This document shows, piece by piece, positions 1 to 7,939 of a DNA stretch of 64,000 bases. A program made the position numbers and the translations under genes. Source of the stretch: Gallaecimonas sp. GXIMD4217 (lineage in GTDB: Bacteria; Pseudomonadota; Gammaproteobacteria; Enterobacterales; Gallaecimonadaceae); contig NZ_CP149925.1 in NCBI RefSeq assembly GCF_038087665.1, positions 496,001 to 560,000 on the forward strand. The letters run 5' to 3'. Position 1 is the stretch's first letter, and each line of letters opens with the position of its first letter. Under the pieces are notes generated by a model. That model had not been told where the DNA came from and did not search any database. It saw only the letters and a list, made by a program, of their open reading frames with translations.

Positions 1-2
1 CG

Positions 3-449
3 CAGCAGGCTGCCATCGAGGTCCAGCTGGGCGACGCCCGCGGCTGGTATATGGACTTCAGCAACGACGGCGAGAAATCCCTGTCTACGCCCTTGGTGCT
101 GAACGGCACCATCTACTTCACCACCTTCACCCCGCCCGTCGACTCCGTGCTGGATGATAGCGACAACGTGCAGTCCTGTGTGGTGCCCGGCATGGGCCGC
201 CTCTACGCCGTGGACATGCACAGGGGTAAGCAGGTCTATGACTGGTGGGTATCCGAGATCCCCGAGCGTGTGCCCGACACGCCGGTGATCCATGCCGGTG
301 TGGATGAGAACGGCAACAGCGTGATCCGCATCATCGCCGGCGACAGCGGTGACACCATAGTGGTTGACGGCGAAGCCGTTAATAAAGGTTCCCACGAGGT
401 GGGTATCGGCATGAACGCCAGCCGCGTCTATTACTTCGTAGGGCGGTGA
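3..449 (+). CDS. PilY1/TapY1-type pilus tip protein, C-terminal end (partial)
   Basis: This is the 3' end of a gene that begins before the window; the reading frame is open from base 3 to the TGA at 447-449. The visible part has the typical end of the PilY1 beta-propeller domain: a GWY motif, then a conserved strand reading LVLNGTIYFTTFTP, and a GRLYAVD strand. PilY1 proteins sit at the tip of type IV pili, assist pilus assembly and adhesion, and bind calcium through the propeller. The next gene, a PilE-like pilin, starts 2 bases after the stop, which matches the usual pilY1-pilE order. The N-terminal von Willebrand A part cannot be judged because it is outside the window. Confidence 0.88.
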   Translation, partial: QQAAIEVQLGDARGWYMDFSNDGEKSLSTPLVLNGTIYFTTFTPPVDSVLDDSDNVQSCVVPGMGRLYAVDMHRGKQVYDWWVSEIPERVPDTPVIHAGVDENGNSVIRIIAGDSGDTIVVDGEAVNKGSHEVGIGMNASRVYYFVGR

Positions 450-451
450 TC

Positions 452-862
452 ATGAAGCAACGTGGTTTTACCCTGATGGAGCTGATGATCACCGTGGCCA
501 TTGTCGGCATCATCGCCGCCGTGGCATACCCGTCCTACACGGCGCACCTGGCCAAGTCCAGGCGCGCCCAGGCCCAGGCGGAGCTGGTCCGCCTGGTCAA
601 CCTGCAGGAGCAGTACTATCTGGACCACCGCAGCTATGCAGGGGACCTGACCAAGCTGGGTGAGGCGGCCAATCCCCTCAGCGTGGCGGAAGGGCACTTC
701 AGCATTTCAGCCACGGCCAGTGCCGGCACCATGACCCTGACGGCGGCGGCGGGTAGCGACCAGCAGAAGCTGGACGGCGATTGTGCCAAGCTGATGATCA
801 CCCATGCGGGCAGCAAGACATCCAAGAATAAATCCGGGGGAGACAGTAATGGTTGTTGGTAA
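452..862 (+). CDS. PilE-like type IV minor pilin
   Basis: This 136-residue protein is a prepilin. It starts with a short basic leader and the PilD cleavage site G|FTLMELM, with Glu5 of the mature protein present, followed by a hydrophobic helix of about 20 residues. The segment after the helix (YPSY then SRRAQAQAEL and a QEQYYLDHRSYA stretch) is typical of the PilE family of minor pilins. Two cysteines near the C-terminus would close the D-region loop. I chose the ATG at 452 over an upstream GTG at 446 because MKQRG is a normal prepilin leader. It is packed between the pilY1-type gene and tapY2, so co-transcription is likely. Confidence 0.9.
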   Translation: MKQRGFTLMELMITVAIVGIIAAVAYPSYTAHLAKSRRAQAQAELVRLVNLQEQYYLDHRSYAGDLTKLGEAANPLSVAEGHFSISATASAGTMTLTAAAGSDQQKLDGDCAKLMITHAGSKTSKNKSGGDSNGCW

Positions 863-1139
863 GAATTACCTGGCAGCGCTGCTGCTGGCCGCCACTGGCG
901 TGGCCCAGGCGGCGCCAATGAAGGCGATAAAGTGTCATGTGCTGCTGGACAACACCAAGGAGCAGATCCTGCAGCTGCGTTCCCGCGGCGAGCCGGAGAA
1001 GTTGGAAATCACCTTGCAGTTCAAGCGTATGGCGGCGACTGAGCAGCGCCAGATACTGGAGGTGTTTGAATGTGCGCGTGCGGACAAGGAGTTCAAATCC
1101 AAGGCCGCACGCAAGCTCGAAGGGAACTCTCCCCTTTAA
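849..1139 (+). CDS. TapY2-like small type IVa pilus protein
   Basis: A 96-residue secreted protein with a clean signal peptide (hydrophobic stretch ending GVAQAAP) and two cysteines, one in KCHVLLDN and one in FECARADKEF. Size, cysteine placement and the KCHV..D motif fit the TapY2 family, small proteins encoded beside pilY1/pilE in Aeromonas and Shewanella relatives. The molecular role is not settled; an accessory function in pilus biogenesis is inferred. The start overlaps the pilin gene by 14 bases and the stop overlaps the convergent pseudopilin gene by 4 bases. A longer reading from 804 exists, but the ATG at 849 is the one that gives a signal peptide. Confidence 0.75.
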   Translation: MVVGKNYLAALLLAATGVAQAAPMKAIKCHVLLDNTKEQILQLRSRGEPEKLEITLQFKRMAATEQRQILEVFECARADKEFKSKAARKLEGNSPL

Positions 1140-1651
1140 TTACAGCTCAGTGAGGTCCTGGCATTATCGTCCAGGACCTTGCTGCGGCCGCTGCGGGCCA
1201 GGCTGACGCCGTGGTAGAGATTGCTGTCGCTGCCCTCACAGATGGTGACCGTGGCCGCCGTAACGATCAGGGTGCCGTCCACGTCGAAGGTGACCCGGTC
1301 CTGTGAATACAACCGCTTGGCGTTGCCACTGATCGGATCGACAATCGCCAGGGTCAGATCATCCCCGTCCAACTTGCCGGTAACCCCTTCGTCGACGAAG
1401 GCGGTGATGGTGCCGGACCATTGTGTCTTGTCACAGCTGTTGTCCTTCAACGGGCAAACGGTGACCCGTTTCTGGTAATTGATGGCGTAGAGCCGGGCTG
1501 TTGAGAACCCCTTGTGGAGCTGGCTGGCTTCTGTGGCCAGTTTGTTGTCCACAAAAAAGCTTCTCATGGATGGATAGCTGATGGTGAGCAGGATGCCGGC
1601 CACCACAAGCGCCACCAGCAGCTCCACCAGGGTAAAGCCTCTTTCCCTCAT
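1136..1651 (-). CDS. GspH/FimT family pseudopilin
   Basis: A 171-residue prepilin with leader MRERG|FTLVELLVALVVAG, so both the PilD site and Glu5 are present. The globular part fits the GspH/FimT family: an N-terminal helix running into a domain with STARLYAINYQKRVTVCPL, and a conserved C-terminal strand ending in an S-L-S-C motif. FimT-type proteins prime pilus assembly and in some species bind DNA for uptake. It lies on the strand opposite its neighbours, after the PilE-like gene at 1713-2102, which is transcribed in the same direction; the pair forms an inverted island in the minor-pilin cluster. Confidence 0.87.
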   Translation of the reverse strand: MRERGFTLVELLVALVVAGILLTISYPSMRSFFVDNKLATEASQLHKGFSTARLYAINYQKRVTVCPLKDNSCDKTQWSGTITAFVDEGVTGKLDGDDLTLAIVDPISGNAKRLYSQDRVTFDVDGTLIVTAATVTICEGSDSNLYHGVSLARSGRSKVLDDNARTSLSCN

Positions 1652-1712
1652 TTTTTGGCCTCTTTTATGTAGTTATGGGCTGAGCCATGCTAGCAAGAGG
1701 CCGTAAGGCAAT

Positions 1713-2102
1713 CTACTTATTCCAGCAGCTGGTCGGGGTCTTGCTGTCGTTCTGGTTTAGCGACATGGAAGTACAGCCGCTGTCGCCGCTTTGGGAGGTG
1801 CCCGACTTGGCGCTGGCGGTAACGCTGTAGGTGTTGGTGGCGCCGGAAACGGCAAAGCTGTAGTAGTCGCCGGGATCACCGACCGTATAACCCAGGGTGG
1901 TCAGGTCGGCGGCATAGCCGGTGTTCTTGACCCGGTAGGCTTCCATGGCCAGCTGCATCTTCATCAATTCGCCCTGGGCGGCACTGCGCCTGCTTTCAAT
2001 CAGGTAATTCTGGTAGGAGGGGTAGGCTACCACCGCCAGTATGCCCAGTATGACCACCACCAACATCAATTCCAGCAATGTGACGCCTGTCTGCTTTCCC
2101 AT
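1713..2102 (-). CDS. PilE-like type IV minor pilin (second copy)
   Basis: A 129-residue prepilin. The leader MGKQTG is followed by VTLLELMLVVVILG, keeping Glu5 but with Val at mature position 1 instead of Phe. YPSY, the SRRSAAQGEL segment and a pair of C-terminal cysteines place it with PilE-like minor pilins and make it a paralogue of the gene at 452-862. The reading frame extends further upstream, but the prepilin leader fixes the ATG at 2102. It is followed on the same strand by the FimT-like gene at 1136-1651. The 76 bases between this start and the divergent fimT at 2179 are AT-rich and probably hold promoters for both directions. Confidence 0.86.
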   Translation of the reverse strand: MGKQTGVTLLELMLVVVILGILAVVAYPSYQNYLIESRRSAAQGELMKMQLAMEAYRVKNTGYAADLTTLGYTVGDPGDYYSFAVSGATNTYSVTASAKSGTSQSGDSGCTSMSLNQNDSKTPTSCWNK

Positions 2103-2178
2103 CCTGACGCTTCCTGTTCCCAATCTATACTTTGTGTGTTTACTATAAATTAACAAATGGACAGGTGCTAAGCGGACA

Positions 2179-2718
2179 ATGGCAAAGTCAAAAGGATTTA
2201 CCCTCCTTGAGCTGATGATCACACTGGTGGTGCTGGCGGTCTTGGTTGGCATTGCCGTGCCTTCCTTCACCGCCGTCGCCGATCAGCGCAACCTCAACAA
2301 TGCGGCCGAAGAGCTGCGCATGCAGATCCTCTATGCCAAGAGCGAGTCGATCCGACTTAACCAGGACCTGACCTTCTTTTTCAGCACCACTGGCGGCTGG
2401 TGTGCCGGTGTTACGGATGCCGCCATTACCAACGGCTCAAACTGTGACTGTGGTGATATCGCGGATAAGTGTCCGCTGGTAGACAGCGATGTGGTTCGCG
2501 CCTTTGTCGGAACCGACTTCCCGACATTGTCTTTCTCGTCATCCTATGGCGGCTCCCAGAACAAGATGACGGTCAAGGCACGTAATGGTCAGCTGGCTAG
2601 CGGCAATGTCAAGGTCAGCCTGGTGGACGACGCCAATGAGGCTATCTGTATCAAGGTCAGCGCCATGGGTCGGGTCAGGACCTGTGACTATGACGGCAGC
2701 AGCTGCAGCTGTGGCTAG
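2179..2718 (+). CDS. fimT: FimT/GspH-type minor pseudopilin
   Basis: A 179-residue prepilin, leader MAKSKG|FTLLELMITLVVLAV, followed by the conserved NLNNAAEELRMQILYAKSESIRLNQ helix region of GspH/FimT proteins. The C-terminal half is rich in cysteine (CDCG, DKC, CIKV, RTCDYD, CSCG), with the last cysteines at the very end, so several disulfides are likely in the periplasm. It is the first gene of a forward block fimT-pilW-pilX-pilV. The minor pilins of this set are thought to form the initiating complex at the pilus tip together with PilY1. The symbol is by position and family. Confidence 0.85.
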   Translation: MAKSKGFTLLELMITLVVLAVLVGIAVPSFTAVADQRNLNNAAEELRMQILYAKSESIRLNQDLTFFFSTTGGWCAGVTDAAITNGSNCDCGDIADKCPLVDSDVVRAFVGTDFPTLSFSSSYGGSQNKMTVKARNGQLASGNVKVSLVDDANEAICIKVSAMGRVRTCDYDGSSCSCG

Positions 2719-2726
2719 GGGGAAAC

Positions 2727-3368
2727 ATGAAGCCTAATTCCCGGGGCATGACCTTGGTTGAACTGCTGGTGGCCATGACCTTGGGGCTGGTGGTGATACT
2801 GGCGGCCACAACCCTTTTTTCTGCCACCGTCGGTGCCAGTTCCGTTTCCGCCAAGATGAGTCAGCTGCGCAATGATCTCAACGCTATTTCTGGGCTGATC
2901 GCCTCCGATCTGAGGCGGGCCGGCTATGATGGCGACGCCCTGTCTGCTTTGGCAAGGGCTGCTTGCTCGTCGAATTATGAAACTGATTGCCCTTTTGCAT
3001 TCAAGGCCAGCAGGGACATCAATGCAGCTCAAAATTGCATCGTTGTCCGCTTTGATGCTGATGGCGATGGTAACCGTGACATCGATAGCGACGAGATCAG
3101 GGGCTATCGCCTCAACGGCAATCAAATTCAGGTTGCCACCTCATGGGGGGCATCGCCGGAAAATGGTTGTGATAATGCCAGCACATGGGAAGCGATCAGC
3201 TACGACGGCGAGGTCATTATCAACGGTCTGACCTTCACCTATGTGTCCGGTGCCGCCGGGACCAACATTCGCTCCATCGATATTGCCATTTCCGGCGCCC
3301 ATGCCACGGCACCGGACCTGCAGATGGCAATATCTCGTACGGTGAGGCTACGCAATGACGATATATGA
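2727..3368 (+). CDS. pilW: PilW family minor pilin
   Basis: A 213-residue prepilin with leader MKPNSRG|MTLVELLVAMTLGLVVI; Glu5 is present and mature residue 1 is Met. After the helix the sequence matches PilW proteins, with the LRNDLNAISGLIASDLRRAGYDG segment (only part quoted here) and a later strand region ending in TVRLRN. The family normally runs 200-350 residues, so this is a short member. It starts 8 bases after fimT, has a good GGGGGAAAC ribosome site, and overlaps pilX by 14 bases, so translation of the two is probably coupled. Confidence 0.85.
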   Translation: MKPNSRGMTLVELLVAMTLGLVVILAATTLFSATVGASSVSAKMSQLRNDLNAISGLIASDLRRAGYDGDALSALARAACSSNYETDCPFAFKASRDINAAQNCIVVRFDADGDGNRDIDSDEIRGYRLNGNQIQVATSWGASPENGCDNASTWEAISYDGEVIINGLTFTYVSGAAGTNIRSIDIAISGAHATAPDLQMAISRTVRLRNDDI

Positions 3369-4482
3369 ACGCAGCCGGGGCTTTGTCACCCTGACGGTCG
3401 TCATCATCCTGATGATCCTGGTGATCGCCGTTAGTGTATTCACCGCCAAGAACAAGGTCATGGAGCAGAGGATCATCAGCAACGAGGTCCGTTACCAGCA
3501 GGCTTTCGAGGCGGCTGAAAGCGGCCTTGAGTATGGCATCGGTCAGGTGCGGGGCAACCCACAGATCGGCGGCATGAGCTTTACCTTGGCCAGTGGTAGT
3601 GTATCTGGCGCATCTCACACCTTTTCCGTGGCAGCTGTGGAGGGCACCTATGCCTTCACGTCGCCGGCAGGAGAAAGCCTGACATATCCCGTGGTCGACC
3701 TCACTTCCACGGGCCAGTCATTGGATGGCACCTCTACCCAGGTCCACAGGCAGACCTTGCTGATCAGGCCCATAGTGGCGACCGGGCCTGCGGCCCCATT
3801 GACGGTGGGGGGAAGCATGGTGGTCGGTGGCTCTTTCAGTGTGGCCGCCAATCCCAATGCCGGGGGTAGGGGGGTGCCCGTTTCCATATGGATGGATACG
3901 CCGGTGGACTTATCAGGTAGTGTCAAGACCTGCGGCCAGGGAGAATGGGACGACGGAGACTGTACCGTTGCAACCTATTCTTCCAAGGACAACGCTGGCA
4001 TAGATGTTCTCGACGCTGATCCTGATTTTCCCGACGACCTGTTTGCCCATGTTTTTGGCATTCCATCGGGTGAATGGTCTCGAATAAAGAATGAGGCGAC
4101 CCAGATTTTGACGAGTTGTGCGGGCCTAACCAACCAGTCCTACGGACTTATCGTGGTGGAGGGCCCCTGCGATTTGAAGACCGACCTGGGCACCCAGGAA
4201 AGTCCGGTGATTTTGCTTGTCGTAGACGGTGATCTCACCCTGAACGCCAGCTATGACTTCTACGGCATTATCTTTAGTTTCCACACCGATCCGGCGGTGG
4301 AAACGGACTTCAAGGCCAACGGCACGGCGGCCATGAACGGCTCCTTGGTAGCCAACCATGATGTGGAAATTTCCAATGGTAACTTCGGTGTCCGTTATGA
4401 CGAACTGGCCTTATCCAACATCGCGATAAGTGCCAGTTTTCAGCGCATCACCCGTCTGCCAGGAAGTTGGAGGGATTGGTAA
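3355..4482 (+). CDS. pilX: PilX family minor pilin
   Basis: A 375-residue protein with the PilX N-terminal region: leader MTIYERSRG|FVTLTVVIILMILVIAVSVF, then the helix segment QQAFEAAESGLEYGIGQV. As in other PilX and GspK-type proteins, Glu5 is missing (Thr here); such subunits usually cap the complex. The rest contains a long region with PLTVGGSMVVGGSF and a C-terminal part resembling bactofilin-like or right-handed beta repeats (GDLTLNASYDFYGIIFSF, then NGTAAMNGSLVANHDVEI), which is longer than in the classical 200-residue PilX. Its stop codon TAA shares one base with the ATG of the next gene. Confidence 0.83.
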   Translation: MTIYERSRGFVTLTVVIILMILVIAVSVFTAKNKVMEQRIISNEVRYQQAFEAAESGLEYGIGQVRGNPQIGGMSFTLASGSVSGASHTFSVAAVEGTYAFTSPAGESLTYPVVDLTSTGQSLDGTSTQVHRQTLLIRPIVATGPAAPLTVGGSMVVGGSFSVAANPNAGGRGVPVSIWMDTPVDLSGSVKTCGQGEWDDGDCTVATYSSKDNAGIDVLDADPDFPDDLFAHVFGIPSGEWSRIKNEATQILTSCAGLTNQSYGLIVVEGPCDLKTDLGTQESPVILLVVDGDLTLNASYDFYGIIFSFHTDPAVETDFKANGTAAMNGSLVANHDVEISNGNFGVRYDELALSNIAISASFQRITRLPGSWRDW

Positions 4483-6584
4483 TGAACAGCGAAAAGGGGC
4501 AAAGGGGATTTGGGCTTATCGAGGTCCTTGTTGCCATCGTAGTGGTCGGCATAGGTGTTGTTGGCCTAATGGCGCTGCAGAAGGCGTTTTTACGATCCAG
4601 CGATAGCAGCATTGCCCAAAACATCGCGATGCAACTGGCCGAGGAAAAGCTGGAGGAATTCCGCCGCTTCGATGCGGCCGTAGGGGGGACCTCCAACTAC
4701 AGCGATGTTGTGACCGGTTCGGATTCCGTTACCTTCGATGGCCTCGCCTACAGCCGCAGTTGGACAGTATCAGACTACTACTATGATGAAGATGGCACTC
4801 CGACCTGGTCCAGCACAGCGCCAAGTGGCGCGCCCTATTCGGATCAGAAAGTGGTCCAGGTGACCGTGTCCTGGGAGGGCCCTGATGGCAGTGATAGCCT
4901 CAGTATTTCGACTTCACTGTCGTCAAGTTCAACTGCGGATGTCGACCTCTTTATCAATCCCGATCCCCCGGGCGATGGCCCCCAGGTGCCATATACGCCT
5001 GGAGCCGCTCCTGATGTGATTGCCGTAGAGCTGGATACAACCATAGACGGCAACGGAGACCGGCGGGAGACCAGTAAACCTGTGCCGGAAATCTCCCAGC
5101 AGGGCAACTTTAATATCGTCAAGTTCGATACCGTAACCTATGACGACCAGAGTGGCACCTTGGTCAGGGAAGACTACCTGACCTTGAATTGCGAGTGTTC
5201 ATATAACGGAACCACGTCCGCCCAACGTCCCCATGTGGCGGTGTTGACCGACGGTGAGCTTGATATCCAGGAGGGGGGAACGGCAGATAAGTCTGTGGGG
5301 GATAAAGGGGCAAGCAACGAAGTTCCGGAAATGTGCAGCAAGTGCTGCTTCGAACATCATGATGAAGACAGCCCAACAGACCTGAGCCATATCTTCGATC
5401 CCTACCGGCCACAGGCGGATGAAGCGAGCTTGACGCCCCATGGGCACTACAGCTTTGATGGCTCCAGTTATGACGCTTTTTCCGACTACAGTGAATCCGA
5501 CTTCACGACGATAACGTCTGACAGTTCAGATCCCTATATGGAAGCCTGCCGCTTGCAGCGGATCGATGGATTTTACGAGGTGATGCAGGACTGGCAGCTG
5601 GTGGATCTTGTCATCATGCGCCAGGGCTGGCTGAACGACTCCACCAACTTGGCCACCTACCAGGATTATGTGCTTGATGTGGTGCAGGCCCATGTCACGG
5701 GCTCGGCAGCGCCGTCCAAGTCGGTGCTAAGAGAAAATGGTGCCGATGCGGGCACCGTCACCTTGAATCGGACCGGCACCTTCCAGTTTATGGCCAGGGC
5801 TATTTACGTAGATCGCCTAAGTGCGACCGATCTGACTACGGTGACTAGCGCCATCTCTGGTGGTGCTTCCACCTGGCCCGCCATGGTTCCATTCTATGAG
5901 GTCAATGTGACCCTGCTGGCGGACTGGAAGGAAACCATCGAGAGCGATGGCATTACCGTCAGCAGCGAAGATGTCTCGACCATATCCGACCCCACCAGCG
6001 GCTATTACGGAACCTACAGTCGTGGGTTGGTGGAGGTGTCGGCAGACAATGTCAGCGCCGAAGTCACCGCCAGGCTGAGGAAATCCAACACGGGGCTGAC
6101 GGCGAGCATGCCAATAGACGCTAAGGACGCCAATGAGCGGCTGTCAGACAGCGTAGTGGTCAGCCTGCCTGGCGGGATCACCACCTATACCGTTTCGGGC
6201 CTGCTCTATTGTTTGGAGGAGGGGTTGGACAACAAGAACGTCAAGACCCAGGTTGCCTGTGGCGAAGATACCCTGAGCAACAGCCTGACCGTCAAGGCCC
6301 TGGACAGCAGCGGCAGTGTTGATACCAATGTGGATTGCTCCATCACCGTGCCCAATGGCAAGAATACGCCGTCCTTCACCTGTGAGGGTTTCACTGATGC
6401 ATGGACAGGAACCATAGAGGTACAGGCCGCGAACAACGACTTCAGCATCTATTATCCGGCCAATGATCCCAACAGTACCCCGCTGGCCATCGCCATATCA
6501 GGAGCGTCTGTGACGGGCCAATGCATGGTTGCCATTGATACTCGCCTGACCCAACCGGCATCGCCTACGTGCCCCAACAAGTAA
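4482..6584 (+). CDS. pilV: PilV-like minor pilin with very large C-terminal region
   Basis: The N-terminus is a typical PilV prepilin: MNSEKGQRG|FGLIEVLVAIVVVG, Glu5 present, followed by SSIAQNIAMQLAEEKLEEFR. Normal PilV proteins are about 150-250 residues, but this one is 700. The extra part contains a Cys-x-Cys at 237-239 and a Cys/His cluster CSKCCFEHH at 285-293, the latter suggestive of metal binding, and a C-terminal third with beta-sandwich-like repeats (TLNRTGTFQFMARAI, GGITTYTVSGLLYC) and paired cysteines. I do not recognise these domains. The start is set by the prepilin leader; it overlaps the pilX stop by one base. No terminator is obvious before glnB. Confidence 0.8.
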   Translation: MNSEKGQRGFGLIEVLVAIVVVGIGVVGLMALQKAFLRSSDSSIAQNIAMQLAEEKLEEFRRFDAAVGGTSNYSDVVTGSDSVTFDGLAYSRSWTVSDYYYDEDGTPTWSSTAPSGAPYSDQKVVQVTVSWEGPDGSDSLSISTSLSSSSTADVDLFINPDPPGDGPQVPYTPGAAPDVIAVELDTTIDGNGDRRETSKPVPEISQQGNFNIVKFDTVTYDDQSGTLVREDYLTLNCECSYNGTTSAQRPHVAVLTDGELDIQEGGTADKSVGDKGASNEVPEMCSKCCFEHHDEDSPTDLSHIFDPYRPQADEASLTPHGHYSFDGSSYDAFSDYSESDFTTITSDSSDPYMEACRLQRIDGFYEVMQDWQLVDLVIMRQGWLNDSTNLATYQDYVLDVVQAHVTGSAAPSKSVLRENGADAGTVTLNRTGTFQFMARAIYVDRLSATDLTTVTSAISGGASTWPAMVPFYEVNVTLLADWKETIESDGITVSSEDVSTISDPTSGYYGTYSRGLVEVSADNVSAEVTARLRKSNTGLTASMPIDAKDANERLSDSVVVSLPGGITTYTVSGLLYCLEEGLDNKNVKTQVACGEDTLSNSLTVKALDSSGSVDTNVDCSITVPNGKNTPSFTCEGFTDAWTGTIEVQAANNDFSIYYPANDPNSTPLAIAISGASVTGQCMVAIDTRLTQPASPTCPNK

Positions 6585-6651
6585 GGTCAGTGAGTGCAAT
6601 GAAGCACAATGGACGTTATCCTATGGCAACTTTCTGGTGACAATGCCCTGA

Positions 6652-6993
<342 letters not shown>

Positions 6994-7010
6994 GCTCTTT
7001 ATACGAATTG

Positions 7011-7038
7011 AAAAAGGCGACCTTAGGTCGCCTTTTTT
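7011..7038. terminator. Bidirectional Rho-independent terminator between glnB and bamD
   Basis: AAAAAGGCGACC-TTA-GGTCGCCTTTTTT forms a 7-bp GC-containing stem extended by A/T pairs, with T tracts on both strands. It can serve glnB on the plus strand and bamD on the minus strand. Confidence 0.9.
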
Positions 7039-7040
7039 CG

Positions 7041-7811
7041 TTACAGCACCAGGCTGTTGTTGGGGTAGTTTTCCCTGAGCACTTTCAAGGCGTTTTCCTT
7101 GAGTTCGTCTATGCCCAGTTCTTCGTAGCTTTGCACCAGCAACTCCAGGGCCTTTTCCATGGCAGGCGTGCCCTGGTAATTCTCGACGATGTGCTGGGCG
7201 CGGTTGGCAACGGCCACCCAGGCCTTGCGCTTGATGTAATAACGGGCCACGGCCAGCTCGTAATTGGCCAGCCTGTTCTTCAGGAACTGCATGCGCTTTT
7301 GTGCGTCGCCCGCGTACTTGGAAGACGGAAATTTCTTGATGAGGCGGGCAAAGTCTTCGAAGGCCTGCCGGGAAGCGGTGGGGTCACGGTCTGAACGATC
7401 AACCCACAACAGCTCCTGGAAAAAGTTGCTGTCCATGGCCATGTGGTTCAGGCCACGCATGTAGTAGGCGTAATCCAGATGCGGGTGTTGGGGGTTCAGG
7501 CGGGTGAACCTGTCAACAACAGCCACGGCTGAGGCATGATCGCCCTGTTTGTAGTAGGCGTAGATCAGATTCAGCTGGACCTGGTGGGAGTAGGGACCGA
7601 AGGGGTAACGGGAATCCATGGCCTCCAGCACTTCCACCGCCCGGTTGACGTTACCGCTGGCCAAGGAGCCTTGCGCCTGCTCGAACAGCTTCTGGGGCGT
7701 GCTTTGGGGAATGGGGGGCTGTTGGCTGCCACCACCGGCACAGCCGGCCATGAGTACGGCACAGGCCAGCAGGGTGGCAGACTGACGTATTCCTTTGATA
7801 CTTCTCATCAT
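7041..7811 (-). CDS. bamD: Outer membrane protein assembly factor BamD
   Basis: A lipoprotein of about 256 residues. The signal peptide ends in the lipobox LMAGC, so the mature protein is lipidated and held in the outer membrane. TPR-like repeats follow (KLFEQAQGSLASGNVNRAVE, LNLIYAYYKQGDHASAV, YYMRGLNHMA), as in E. coli BamD (ComL/YfiO). BamD is the essential lipoprotein of the BAM machine that inserts beta-barrel proteins. The start at 7811 gives MMRSIKG; the next ATG at 7808 is equally possible. It is divergent from rluD, the arrangement found in E. coli. Confidence 0.94.
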   Translation of the reverse strand: MMRSIKGIRQSATLLACAVLMAGCAGGGSQQPPIPQSTPQKLFEQAQGSLASGNVNRAVEVLEAMDSRYPFGPYSHQVQLNLIYAYYKQGDHASAVAVVDRFTRLNPQHPHLDYAYYMRGLNHMAMDSNFFQELLWVDRSDRDPTASRQAFEDFARLIKKFPSSKYAGDAQKRMQFLKNRLANYELAVARYYIKRKAWVAVANRAQHIVENYQGTPAMEKALELLVQSYEELGIDELKENALKVLRENYPNNSLVL

Positions 7812-7939
7812 TTTGTAATTCCGTGTCCCTTGTCCCGCTATCATCAAGCGCTGAAGCCCAATGCGAGGTAAAATGGATGTCTTTGGCGCATTCTAACCCA
7901 CTCCCCCTGAATGTCACAGGGGCGACAAAGAGTCCAATC

